DNA from: Spodoptera frugiperda
Lineage: Eukaryota > Arthropoda > Insecta > Lepidoptera > Noctuidae
Assembly: GCF_023101765.2 (NCBI RefSeq)
Contig: NC_064240.1
Coordinates: 4,960,001-5,024,000 of the forward strand
Length of the DNA stretch: 64,000 bases
Direction: 5' to 3'
In this document: positions 32,401 through 42,604 of the stretch, piece by piece
Numbering within the stretch: position 1 is the first letter of the stretch
Layout of the letters: the number at the start of each line of letters is the position of its first letter
Notes under the pieces: generated by a model
Database searches by the model: none
What the model was told of the DNA's origin: nothing
The model's input: only the letters and a program-made list of their open reading frames with translations
Made by a program: the position numbers and the translations under genes

Positions 32401-34798
32401 CTTTAATTTATATAATTATTAAATAATGTATATTTTAAAGGAGATGTTATGTCTTCGGCCATGAGCTGTACCTACATATTATATCGAAAAAGAGGAAAAA
32501 ATACTTTTGAATTGAAGAAAAATATTCTCTAGTGAATTTAGGCCGTATATGTTGAGTGCAAAAAATATTAGATTTTCAATTATTGCCACGCTTTATTCAA
32601 CATGGCGTCTCATTTGCTTGCATACTTTATTCGTTCATCAAATCAATATTATAAAGAAAATAAATGTAAAAAGTATATTTTATAGTGTTAAAAATATATT
32701 AATATTATTCTCTTGTACAAGTTTTTGAATAAACCCCCTCAAGTAAACATAAATAAGTGTGACGATTTGATCGTTACAAAAATCTTTAATCTATTTTTAA
32801 GTGTATTTTCTGAACGAATTCAAAATGACCGCTTGTTGAAACGCATCTGTCTAAACTATATTCGAAACTCATCTGTCATGGCTGTCATTACTCGTACGAC
32901 AAAATAATGTCAAACATTTTTAATTTTTATTTTGTACTTAAAAACATTTGATATTATGAAAATAATGTTGCATTATTCAATTCAGGGGTACGTTTCCCAC
33001 CTTCGCTAAAAGGTACATCTTATGGCCGGAGTCCCATATAAAAATGAAACGTCTCCTTTATTAATTTTTATGCAAAATTCGAATAGCGGTTACCAGAATA
33101 CATCAACCTACAAAGTTTCAACTATGTAGGCCTAATAGTTTCGGAAATAAATGACTGTGACATACGGACGGACAGACAGACAGACATGACGAATGGGTTC
33201 CGTTTTTTGCCATTTGGCTACGGAACCAACTACTACATAAAATAACATAATCAATCAATAAATCCAACTCACCTGTAAGACCACATGCTCATATTAAACA
33301 AATACATACGCCAATTCGTTTTCCTGTGTATGTAATTGTGACAAGCGACAGTCAAAACTGCCAAGTTGAGTGACGCGTAGGTATACCAAAATTTCATAGC
33401 ATAATTATTCGTGACCCAGCAGGCCATAGCTGAACTAACAAGCAACGATACAAACAGACAATCTGTTATGTTATTTGCAGACCTAGATGCATCTTTAGGG
33501 ATTTTCTTCAGCTCCTCAAAAGCCGCTCTCTTTAGCGTTTTATAAAAGCCATCTTCTTTGAACGTAAACGGCGAATTACGTGGAGTCTTCGCATCTCTTA
33601 TATAATATTGTGTAAGAATTTTCTCTGTGGATGGGTTTAAGTGATGAGATTCAAAAGCTTCAGTTATGTCAGTTCCCTGGAAAAATAAAACTTGATTTAA
33701 AGTGGTGAGGGATTTTAATTCTTGTTGTTGGGATTAATCTGGCTTAAACTTATTTGGTTGTTAGTTTTTCAATGCTAAGGTACCTACATAAAGGTTCCCA
33801 CATTTTTTTTTTCAGTATAGTATCAGCTTAAAGTAAGATGAAAATTTTACCTAAAGTACTTGGTTCGTCTAAAAATGACATCCTTTTCCAAACTAAAGCA
33901 GTTGGCTCAGAATGTATCATTCCATATTACTGAAGCACTATTCACGATAATGTAAGCAAAAATGTAGACGCAACGGATAACACATAAGTCACTGTAATTA
34001 AATATTTTTATATTTTTCTGATAACAGTTCGAACCTATTATATATGGGACACTCTGTATACCGTATGGAGAAATCCCATATGACCTAAATTAAAACACAG
34101 AAAAATGAGCGATAAAAATTTAAGTTAAGTCTCTACTCTCTCTACTAAACTCTGATTCTCTGAGACTCCGATTTTTAGTAACCTTTTCACCTGGTACTTA
34201 CGCAGGTGTTAAGGGGCAAGCTCCAGAAACATTCAGATGTTAAAAAGTACACAAGAAACTACTAAGAACCGACAGTAATATTCTTTAGAAATTTGGTTGT
34301 ACCTTACGGCTGTGGGATCTTTGACATTATATATTATTTATGTAATGGGTTTACAATTAAAACCAAACCGATTTTTTATTTAATTACATATTTTGTTGTT
34401 AATTACTCAAAATTAAAATTAAATCTTCGCCTACATTGTATTAATGCTTAACGTCTTGAATCGTAAGTCTCTTGTCTAATTTATTTTACCAAAATGAGGA
34501 TGGATATTTCAAAAATATTATACAAAAAAAAAAACACTTTTCTTACTTGGGTGAGTTCCAGCCACTCTTCACCTCCCGGGTGTCGCTTTATAAACCTCGT
34601 TAAGTCATATAGTTTGTCATGAATGCGCCATAATCCTTCAGCACCGTCATCCATTGCCTTCCCAGCCAGCCATTGTACCGGGTCTCTTAGACCGTCATCT
34701 CGCAGCGAAGGATATTTTAACTGCGGAAAACTCACATGTGTATTTTTATCTACGGCTCTTTGCTGAGCTACCTCTTCCCAATCCGCATTAGGTGGCAT
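29421..34798 (-). CDS. Cyt-b5-r: Cytochrome b5-related protein (gene A)
   Basis: The five coding exons in transcript order are 34798-34547, 33676-33273, 31692-31504, 30000-29770 and 29700-29421, giving 451 residues. All introns have GT..AG ends, with phases 0, 2, 2, 2. Residues 40-110 form a cytochrome b5-like domain with HPGG at 73-76 and the second heme His at 95 or 96 (ESHHLN). A membrane fatty-acid-desaturase domain follows, with histidine boxes HNYIH (197-201), HVLSHH (225-230) and HCLHH (393-397), plus AAHHHPD just before the last exon. The fly homolog Cyt-b5-r is of similar size. Desaturase-like di-iron chemistry at the ER membrane is inferred; the substrate is unknown. The start is the ATG after TTGAAA; the TTG upstream is not used. 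It lies head to head with gene B. Confidence 0.92.
30800..30955 (-). repeat. LINE 3' fragment in intron 3 of gene A
   Basis: The words GGCCTACGATG, CTCCGGTAATGGATTCCACT and CCCTAGCAGTTCGCACAAGG match the 3' coding end of the LINE at 43909-44140, on the same (minus) strand. From 31000 to 31300 a CG-rich segment of unknown origin follows (AGCGGCACCGTAGCAGCG-like words). Confidence 0.6.
31979..33232. repeat. Large CCGCCCAAGTGCGAGTCGG repeat in intron 2 of gene A
   Basis: The left end (AAAAACCGCCCAAGTGCGAG, GGGTTCCGTAGCAGC) is of the same family as 2346-6290. The right end around 33140-33232 (GACGGACAGACAGACAGAC, TTTTTTGCCATTTGGCTACG) is the usual opposite end of that lepidopteran family. The middle, about 32350-32990, is AT-rich and may be a further insertion. 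No coding frame was recognised. Confidence 0.5.
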
Positions 34799-35205
34799 TT
34801 TCAACTTTAATTATAAAATAATAAAAAACTATAATTACACAAGCGAATGCTCACAGATGTTTATTACACATAACTCGACCAAATCAGTACTAGATCTATG
34901 ATTTTAACGGCAAGTTCACTAGTACAAATAATAATATAGTTGATAAGTTTCTTTGATGATGTATATAGTGGCATTAAATTACCAGTACATTAGGTGATTT
35001 GATTTTACTCCGCGGAAAACGTTTATTAATAGGAGTTTAATTTTATGCAAGATTTCAGGCTTTTTCGTTTACTTTGAAAATTGCTTTGAGGTCTTATTTA
35101 TTATAGGCTGCGTCTTAGCAAGTTATATTTAGAAGCAAGGAACAAAGTTTAAAAGGGTATGTTGTTGGCTACTTTCGTTGTTCTGATATATTTTGCAATA
35201 GGAGT

Positions 35206-35550
35206 GTGGGACGGTGTGGGAGCGCCACGTTTCGGCACGAATGGGCCGGCTTGATCCGAGTGAGACCACGGCCACACAGAAAACGGACGTGAAACAATGC
35301 TTGCGATGTGTTTTGTTGTGTGAGTGAAGTTACCGGAGGCCCAATTACCGGGAATTAGGAAGATCAGAAAGGGGTGCCAATCTTCCCAATCCTCGATTCC
35401 CCAACAACCCTTAAATTTCTAATCCCCAAAGGACCGGCAACGCACTTGTAACGCCTCTGGTGTTTCTCGTGTCCATGGGCGGCAGCGATTGCTTAACACC
35501 TGGTGATCCGAACGCTCGTTTACGAGCTTATACCATAAAAAATTACCTCG
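35206..35550 (+). repeat. Family-D lepidopteran repeat, long copy
   Basis: It starts near TGTGGGAGCGCCACG and contains GAAACAATGCTTGCGATGTG, GTTACCGGAGGCCCAATT, ACCGGCAACGCACTTGTAAC and GTGTCCATGGGCGGCAGCG. Its orientation is the same as the copies at 38183 and 41557. Confidence 0.7.
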
Positions 35551-36010
35551 TGTTACTAATATTGCTTGATAAAAAAAAAGAAAAAGGAGCTAATGTATCG
35601 GTCCGGTTTAAATTGAAATGAATAAAGAAGTAACCTTAAAACAATTGTACGGTAAGTGTGTAAATACTATAAGATCACTGGGATTACATCATGATAACCT
35701 TAGTATATTTACAAATTATATTTATCTTACATGCGTAGATGTTAGGTATATTAGAAGTAAGTTCAATTTGAACCAAATATGTAGGGAAGTCTAGAAAATT
35801 ACTACTATGAACCCTCCTCGAAACTTAGAAGTCGCAGTGTACAAGTGCGACTATCGAAAAGACCAATAAACTGGTGAAAATTGGTGTTACATTTAATATA
35901 TTATGCTTTTGCCTGTGCAAAGCCTACCTTTTTTAAGAATACAAGGCAAATACCAATGCAAGTAACTTGATTTGTTGATCATGTTGAACAGCTCTTAAAT
36001 TCTTACAGTA

Positions 36011-36036
36011 AGTTCGTTTGCCTTTGCAAACGAACT
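36011..36036. repeat. Perfect 11-bp inverted repeat, 4-nt loop
   Basis: AGTTCGTTTGC and GCAAACGAACT are separated by CTTT, about 210 bp before the gene B start codon. Confidence 0.85.
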
Positions 36037-36246
36037 CAGTCTTCATAGATTTTTGTAAACAAAATGATCTTATCTTTTGTCAATTATTTAGACTTTGATT
36101 GACTACTTTCTGTTGTCGAATAAAACAGAACATTGAGAGTGTCAATCATTAAGACAGTGTCCTAATTCCGGGTCGAGCGGTTGACAACGGAGTGAAGTGA
36201 TAACATTATATTGTTACTTATAATGTGTTAAATATCAATTTCAAAT

Positions 36247-38947
36247 ATGGCTCCAAAAGACACAAATTATATTGAGTGGGCCCACCAAACGGCGGCTGAG
36301 AAAAAAACTCATGTCAGTTTCCCGCAGTTGAAATACCCATCATTAAGAGATGGAGGGCTGAAGGATCCCGTACAATGGTTAGAAGGCAAAGCCATGGACG
36401 ATGGAGCCGAAGGTTTGTGGAGAATTCGTGATGGGCTTTACGATTTCGAAGAATTCCAAGATAAACATCCCGGCGGTGCTGAATGGTTGGAGCTTTCTAA
36501 GGTAACCTAATTACCGCTGAAATATATTTTAATTGAGTTAAGTACACTTTAGGTACGTAGTTATAAAATATGGACATCAATTTGTCCAACGAAAGCAATA
36601 TTTGTGATTTCTTTTTCTATTTACCGAAACGTTAGGAATGATTTATGATTGTGTATGAATCAATATTTTGTGTCTATTAGTTATGATAAACGAATTTGCA
36701 GGGGACAGACATTACGGAGGCCTTCGAATGCCATCACTTGAATCCTGTTGTGGAAAAGATGATAGAAAAGTATTATAAACGAGACGCTAAGACGCAAAGG
36801 AATTCTCCGTTTACATTCGAAGAAGATGGTTTTTACAAAACGTTGAAACGAGCTGTGAGAGAGGAGATAAAGAAAATTCCTCCTAGCAAACAAAAGCGGC
36901 CAGATTATATTATTGATAGTCTTTTTGCAACCGTTTTGTTGTCGTCAGCTATATCTTGCTGGTCTACCGACTATTGGATTGTAATGGGAGCATACCTGAC
37001 AGCGTCACTGGCTCTAGCATGGACCACAGTCGCATCACACAGCTATGTTCACATGAAAACCAACTGGAGAATGTATTTATTCAATCTAACTTTGATGTCT
37101 TACAGGTAGTAATAATTATAATGCAAAACGTATATCAATACATAACTTTTGCATAATAAGTAAATTATGTAACTATAATAAAATAGCATATTTTTACCTA
37201 TTCCTTCTTGATCTTGTTATAATGTTAACAGATATGAATGTATGTTGTTTGTTACAGAGACTTCAGAATATCTCATGCTCTTTCTCACCATTTATACCCG
37301 AATACTCTAATGGATTTCGAAGTTAGTGCGTTTGAGCCAATAGTCTTCTGGAATCCGAGAAAGAAATCTAGTCGGGTATACTTCACACTCTTCATTGAAC
37401 TTATTTTTTATCCTTTCATATCTCTCATCAATTTCTCTAGGAGGTAAGAAAATATTTTGATTTTACACAACATCTAAACAATTTTGTGGGTCCAATATAA
37501 CCAAGCAATGTTTCCAAGAAATTCCAATAAAAATTTCTTAATTTTATGCCTTATCATGCCGAAACAGCATTAATATTATACAATATTATTTTCAGATTCG
37601 CAAGCATTTTCATTCGTAAAGATTTCTTGACCCGTCACTACAAATGGCATGACGGTATCGGCTTCCTTCTTCCAATTTGGATGTGCTTTGCTAGTGGTTC
37701 TTCATTATTCCACGCAGTGATTATGTGGATGTGGATAATTTGTACTACCAGTTTAATTATTTTTGCTATCGGCACAAACGCTGCCCACCATCATCCGGAT
37801 ATCTTCAAAGATGGTGATCAAGTCAGGTATGCTGACGTAATATTTTTTATCTCTGTTTAAAATTGAGCGATATTTCTGTAAAAAATCTTATTTAGTTTTA
37901 TTCTAAAACTGGCTTCTGATTCATCATCATTATCATCAGCAGGAAGAAGTCCTAGTGGACGTCTAAGCAAAGGCCTTCTCCCCAGTCCTTCACGTTGAAT
38001 GAAAGCCCTTCATTACTTCTAATAAAAAGCTTGAATATGTTTTAAGTAAATTCATAAAAAATAAGCGGCTAAATGTATACTACATGTAATATTAATATTG
38101 TTCTAAAGTTAGGAATGCGAAGGTGATTTTTGTAACACACTACATTTAAAGATGTTTTGACAAAACATTACAACAAAATGTAAGTGTGGGAGAGCCATAC
38201 TTCGGCACAAATGCGCTGGATTACCGAAATGATAATACACACGGTCTCACAGAAGACCGACGTGAAACAATGCTTGCGTTGTGTTTTGTTGTGTAAGTGA
38301 GGTTACGGGAGGCCCAATGAACCCCCTTCCCAATCTCCCCAATCTCAACAATCCTCAAATTCCTAACCCTCAATTGACCGGCAACGCACCTGTAACACCT
38401 CTGGTGTTCCGATACACCGTGATTATATCTACTCATGTGTTACAAAATAAAAATCTTATATAACACGTTTAAATTTTTTTCTTCTTAACACATTAAACGC
38501 CATGGGGGGCAGAAGTGACCGGCGCAAGCGGAGGATTTGCCTTCAACAGATTTTTGTTGGCAGTCAATGTATTCTTTAAAAGCGTTATTTTTATAATTAC
38601 TAAATTTAACTATTTGACTTTGTTTGTTTCGTCATCGAATTAACAAAATTGCCGTTTACAGAGGCGAAACAGTTGACTGGGGCATGCATGAGCTGGAAGC
38701 AGTAATGGACCGTACTGACATCAACAACAGCCTCTTCAAATCCATGACGTTCTTCGGAGATCACGCTCTCCATCATCTCTTTCCAACGTTGGACCATGTA
38801 ATATTGAAACAGTTGTACCCAGTATTTCTGGAACATTGCGAAAAGTTCAAAGCTAATTTCCGATTGACATCGTCTTTGGACCTTTTTATAGGTCAGTTAA
38901 AAATGGCTGTCAAAGAAAATCCAAATGTTTTGGATGATTCGCGTTAA
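36247..38947 (+). CDS. Cyt-b5-r: Cytochrome b5-related protein (gene B)
   Basis: The coding exons are 36247-36501, 36702-37105, 37258-37443, 37596-37826 and 38662-38947, giving 453 residues with intron phases 0, 2, 2, 2 as in genes A and C. The cytochrome b5 domain has HPGG at 74-77 and a second heme His at 96 or 97. The desaturase-type domain has HSYVH (198-202), HALSHH (226-231), AAHHHP (346-349) and HALHH (393-397), with hydrophobic membrane segments around 157-193 and 301-341. Box 1 reads HSYVH where A and C have HNYIH; the two histidines remain. Intron 4 holds an RTE tail, a family-D repeat and a TTAA MITE. A probable AATAAA lies at 39097. It is closer to C than to A. Confidence 0.93.
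37933..38010 (-). repeat. RTE LINE tail in intron 4 of gene B
   Basis: CATCATCATTATCATCAGC followed by GACGTCTAAGCAAAGGCC resembles the 3' end of the RTE at 2461-2515. Confidence 0.55.
38183..38415 (+). repeat. Family-D repeat in intron 4 of gene B
   Basis: It shares GACGTGAAACAATGCTTGCG, GAGGCCCAATGAACCCC and ACCGGCAACGCACCTGTAAC with the other family-D copies. The 3' end is cut short. Confidence 0.65.
38489..38575. mobile_element. Tiny 87-bp piggyBac-type MITE in intron 4 of gene B
   Basis: TTAA lies on both sides (38485-38488 and 38576-38579). The inside is related to 16327-16409, sharing GGAGGATTTGCCTTCAACAG. The ends CACATTAAACGCCA and TGGCAGTCAATGT form an imperfect inverted repeat. 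Confidence 0.7.
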
Positions 38948-38980
38948 GTTCGTAATTTTGTAAAACAAAATGTAGCAGCA

Positions 38981-39086
38981 ACGTCACGCCTTTTATCCCC
39001 GAAGGGGTAGGCAGAGGTGCTCATTACGACACGTAATGCCGCTATACAATGTACACCCACTTTTCACCATTTTACACAAAATGTGT
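38981..39086 (-). repeat. SINE-A 3' half in the 3' UTR of gene B
   Basis: Read in reverse, this gives the 3' words of SINE-A: GTGTACATTG, GCACCTCTGCCTACCCCTTC and AAAGGCGTGACGTTG. It begins 33 bp after the gene B stop codon and ends just before the likely AATAAA at 39097-39102, so it would form most of the 3' UTR. Confidence 0.72.
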
Positions 39087-39096
39087 GTTTGTATAA

Positions 39097-39102
39097 AATA
39101 AA
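39097..39102 (+). promoter_or_regulatory. Likely poly(A) signal of gene B
   Basis: AATAAA lies 150 bp after the stop codon, just downstream of the SINE fragment. Confidence 0.5.
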
Positions 39103-39286
39103 ACTACATTATGATTACCAGTATGTGCTTTATTTATTTCGTAAACATGTTTGTAGTAATTTCATAACCTGTAAACCTAAAACTAAAAACCTGTATATTG
39201 AAAAGGTACGGTATCTTTAAAGGAACTAGTTTCCAGCCATGCTAGAGGCTCATACTCATGAGCAGCATTCCGCGACACATGACGCC

Positions 39287-39326
39287 GCGATTGTCGCGCT
39301 GCTACAGTAGCAGTCGCGACAATCGC
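39287..39326. repeat. 18-bp inverted repeat with tiny loop
   Basis: GCGATTGTCGCGCTGCTA pairs with TAGCAGTCGCGACAATCGC with a single bulge and a 3-nt loop. The arms are GC-rich in an AT-rich setting. Confidence 0.75.
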
Positions 39327-39455
39327 CGATCGAAACTAGTCGAGTTCCTCGTCAAAGAATAACGTGAGTAAGCCGATAACATAATAATTAATTTAGTATG
39401 TCTCACGAAAATTGTAATAAAAATATACGATCACGTGCAAGCGTTATCGTACAAC

Positions 39456-39660
39456 ACGTGGGCGCGGTTTAGGCTTCGGTTCCACTGACGCGGAGCGGGG
39501 CGGAGAGGAGCTTAGCGGTGCACGAATTGACCAATCATGCTGTTTCCATTGAAGCGGAGCGGAGATTTTGAGCATAGTGATTGGTCAATTCGTACACCGC
39601 TAAGCTCCTCTCCGCCCCGCTCCGCGTCAGTGGAAACGCGGCCTTAAACCGCGCCCACGT
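39456..39660. mobile_element. 205-bp foldback MITE
   Basis: Almost the whole element is one inverted repeat. ACGTGGGCGCGGTTTA starts the left arm, and the right arm ends TAAACCGCGCCCACGT. The arms continue through GACGCGGAGCGGGGCGG and AATTGACCAATCA on each side, leaving a centre of about 30 bp. The region is GC-rich, with no coding capacity. Confidence 0.85.
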
Positions 39661-41147
39661 CCTCTCCGCCCCGATCTGATATGATCACAAAGATATGTGC
39701 TATGGATGCGTTTTATGCATATGTGCGGCAGCATATCTTCATAGCACTGCTTACTCTCACAGCTACATAGCGCTTAATATCGGTGGAAACGGTCACATAG
39801 TTTCACAGCTTAACCATTACATTTTCAAAACCGAGAAAATTTCAGAAATTTTAAAGTTTTGAACTTATCGCCCACACCTGCGAGTTCAACATGGACAAGC
39901 ATATAGTCTTTATGCTACGCGGTCGAAATCGCGGATAGAAGCTGGTTTTCGTATATATAAATCTTCTAAACAACAAAATATTTGCTATAATATAATATCG
40001 TGATTATCTTATCATCAAACTTAATTAAGAAAGACAAAGCAAATATTTTGGTAGCAGTAATGAATTTAAGTAAACGGATAGACGGAATTAATCTGTTTTA
40101 ATTATCGTTTGAAGCGTAAAGGTCACTGTCATTATACATTCAATATTTTTAATTTATGTTTACCTATAAACAATGACTCGTATCGGCCAATGGGTTGATC
40201 CCTTAAAGCCTCTACATCCATCTAGGGAGGTTGGCTTTGGGCGGATGGATCAAGGGCCTGATGCAGAAGGCACTACTCCTCGAAACGGCACGTATTGTGA
40301 GGAGGTTTCTGTCTTTGGGGCCCTTATCACCGATAGCTTGGACCATGCTCCCGCTACTGGTTTGGCTCCTATTTTTATATTTTAAAATGTTATTTTTTTG
40401 TATTTTATAAGTAATATTTAAAAATATAATTTTAGAGAACTTTAAATAAATATTTGAATAAGAATATTATACGTGCTTTTCCTTCAAAATTATGATGATT
40501 AAACGTACTATAGTTTTATAAGCAAGCATCGAGCAATGTTAAAATGACCATGGGACAACGACAAGGAGTTGCTACCACTTCTAATCTTCCTGCGGGTATC
40601 GTCAGAATCAACTATAGGACTGTACATTTAAGAAAGACTGGACAGCAGGACTCTGATAAACCTGAACCTTTCACATTTGAAGAGGTCCCGGCAATTCCTG
40701 GTGTGAAGTGAATGGTCATATAGTGCCATGATTATGATAAAAAATAATCAAAATCATCAATGATCAAAATTATCGCTTGATGAAACTTGAAACTTTCGTG
40801 TGCATTATGTTCACTTGTGCAACCAATACATAAGGTATTGACATAAATGCTTATTTATTATTCGTTGGCTATATACTCACTAGTGTTTTATCATACAAAT
40901 ATAGTTGTATGATGATAACCGCGACCTTTGCTTGCGCCGTGACTTCGCTTATCAAAAGTCAGTGATTAAATTATCGCAATGAACTTTTCCTCACAATAAC
41001 ACTGTTTGTTGAAGATATGTACTAAAATCTGGTTTGGTTAGGTTTGATCAAAGATTACTTTTTTCGAAAAAGTCACTTGTATCTATTTAAGTAATTCCCT
41101 TCTGCTAAGAGGAACCGGTATCTTATTATAAATACATACGTTTTGTT
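39661..41147. other. Interval between genes B and C without a recognised gene
   Basis: A 70-codon frame at 40173-40385 and the stretch 40540-40715 (CGACAAGGAGTTGCTACC, TCCTGCGGGTATCGTCAG) have a more coding-like base pattern and resemble LINE 3' coding tails, but I cannot place them. The rest is AT-rich. Confidence 0.35.
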
Positions 41148-41354
41148 TTTTTTTTTGTTTAACAAGAACGTTGCCCCACATTAGGATTTTCTCCTGTGTC
41201 GTGGGTGCGTTTACAAACAAGTTCACATACACATGACACCCAGACCCGAAACAACAATTTGTGAATCACACAAAGAGTTGCTCCGTGCGGGAATCGAACC
41301 CGCTACCCGTTGCGCGGCAGCCAGTTGCCCAGTCACCGCACCAACCGTGCAGTC
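41148..41354 (-). repeat. SINE-B, second tRNA-derived SINE family
   Basis: Reading the minus strand from 41354, a tRNA-like head contains GGTTCGATTCCCGCACGG (box B) after GGGCAACTGGCTGCCGCGC. The body carries GTTTCGGGTCTGGGTGTCAT, and an A-rich tail (T-rich on plus at 41148-41160) ends it. Other copies are at 52164 (+), 57428 (-) and 59668 (-). Confidence 0.8.
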
Positions 41355-41421
41355 ATGGAAAGTATACCACACTAAAACTGCTAGTTCATAACTAGCAGTT
41401 TTAGTGTGGTATACTTTCCAT
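41355..41421. repeat. Perfect 32-bp inverted repeat with 3-nt loop
   Basis: The left arm 41355-41386 (ATGGAAAGTATACCACAC and on) and the right arm 41390-41421 are exact reverse complements, separated by CAT. The repeat touches the head end of the SINE-B copy. Confidence 0.95.
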
Positions 41422-41556
41422 ACCGCCTAATCTTTTTCTCCAAAAGCTATGTATCCATAAACTCTCTGATTTAAACATTAATTTACCAATAAGCAACGAG
41501 CGAGTTTTCCACAGCTTGATATTTAAAGGCAAAGGTAACTGAATACCATCAAATAA

Positions 41557-41858
41557 ATGTGTGGAGGAGCCATACTTCGCCACGAATGGGCCTGCTCGAC
41601 AGGAGAGATACCAAGGCCTCACAGAAAACCGACGTGAAATAACGCTTGCGTTGTGTTTCGTTGTGTGACTGAGGTTACCGGAGGCCCAATTCCCCTTTTC
41701 AATCTTTCCATACCCAGATTCCCCAAGAACCCTTGAATTCCTAACCCCCAAAAGTGCGCCAACGCAATTGTAACGTTTCTGGTGGTTCGGGTGTCCACGG
41801 GCGGCGGCGATTGCTTACCATCAGGTGATCCGTCTGCTCGTGTTGATACCATAAAAAA
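41557..41858 (+). repeat. Family-D repeat upstream of gene C
   Basis: It contains GACGTGAAATAACGCTTGCG, GGTTACCGGAGGCCCAATT and GGCGATTGCTTACCATCAGG. It ends about 740 bp before the gene C start, much like the copy before gene B. Confidence 0.7.
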
Positions 41859-42604
41859 GATGTATGTTTTGAGGCAGGCCTTAAGTAAGCTCATCTTTCC
41901 GAATATTCCCTATTAGATTTTAATCACCCTGAAAACTAATGTATCTAGTCATTTGCAATGAACCAATATCTTCAATATTTCGAAAGGTTCCTCAAATATG
42001 GAATATCAATATTACATTTCTGGTACTAAAATTTAATATTCATCTCATATTACGATCTCTAAACTAGCTAGTTAGAAGGCGACGGCCCATTAAGCCTGGT
42101 GTAACAACTTCATCACTTGCCAGGCGGACTCCCATAATTAACGTCGCAATATTGCAGCTTTAAATGAAGTAAATCTAACTCTGTTACCGTAGTTATTTAA
42201 ATGTTCCGTGATTTCAATTTACTTTTTGTTTAATAGGATTGTTTGTAATTACAATATGAGTAGAAGGCTCTATCATTCGCAGGTGTCTTATAAATTTGCT
42301 TAAAGGTTAGGAAAAAGGACACTTTTGTGCTTAATTTGCTTTCATTAAATTAATTATTGCCTCGAAATGTTTTGCTTTCTTTTACACACTAAAATAAGCA
42401 TTGTTATTTTAGTTTTATTGGGGTCGATAAGCGAATCTATAATATTTATGTTTTGTAAGGAAAATATTCCAGCGATTACAAAAGCAAATTGATATAAGAC
42501 GAGGCGAGTATACAATCTCTGGTTTAAATTAGCATTACAGTTAGGACAGTGTACACAAAAATACCAGTGATTCCCAAAACATACGTTGAATAAAATAGTT
42601 TAAA

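Larger units (their letters stand above)
34799..36246. promoter_or_regulatory. Shared upstream region of genes A and B
   Basis: These 1,448 bp separate the start codons of the divergent genes A and B, so both promoters must lie here. I cannot point to a clear TATA box. A family-D repeat occupies 35206-35550 and a short hairpin lies at 36011-36036. Confidence 0.5.

Noticed and set aside
40173..40385. A 70-codon frame between genes B and C
   Set aside because: The base pattern is somewhat coding-like and may be a LINE tail, but I could not match it to any family or find splice sites.
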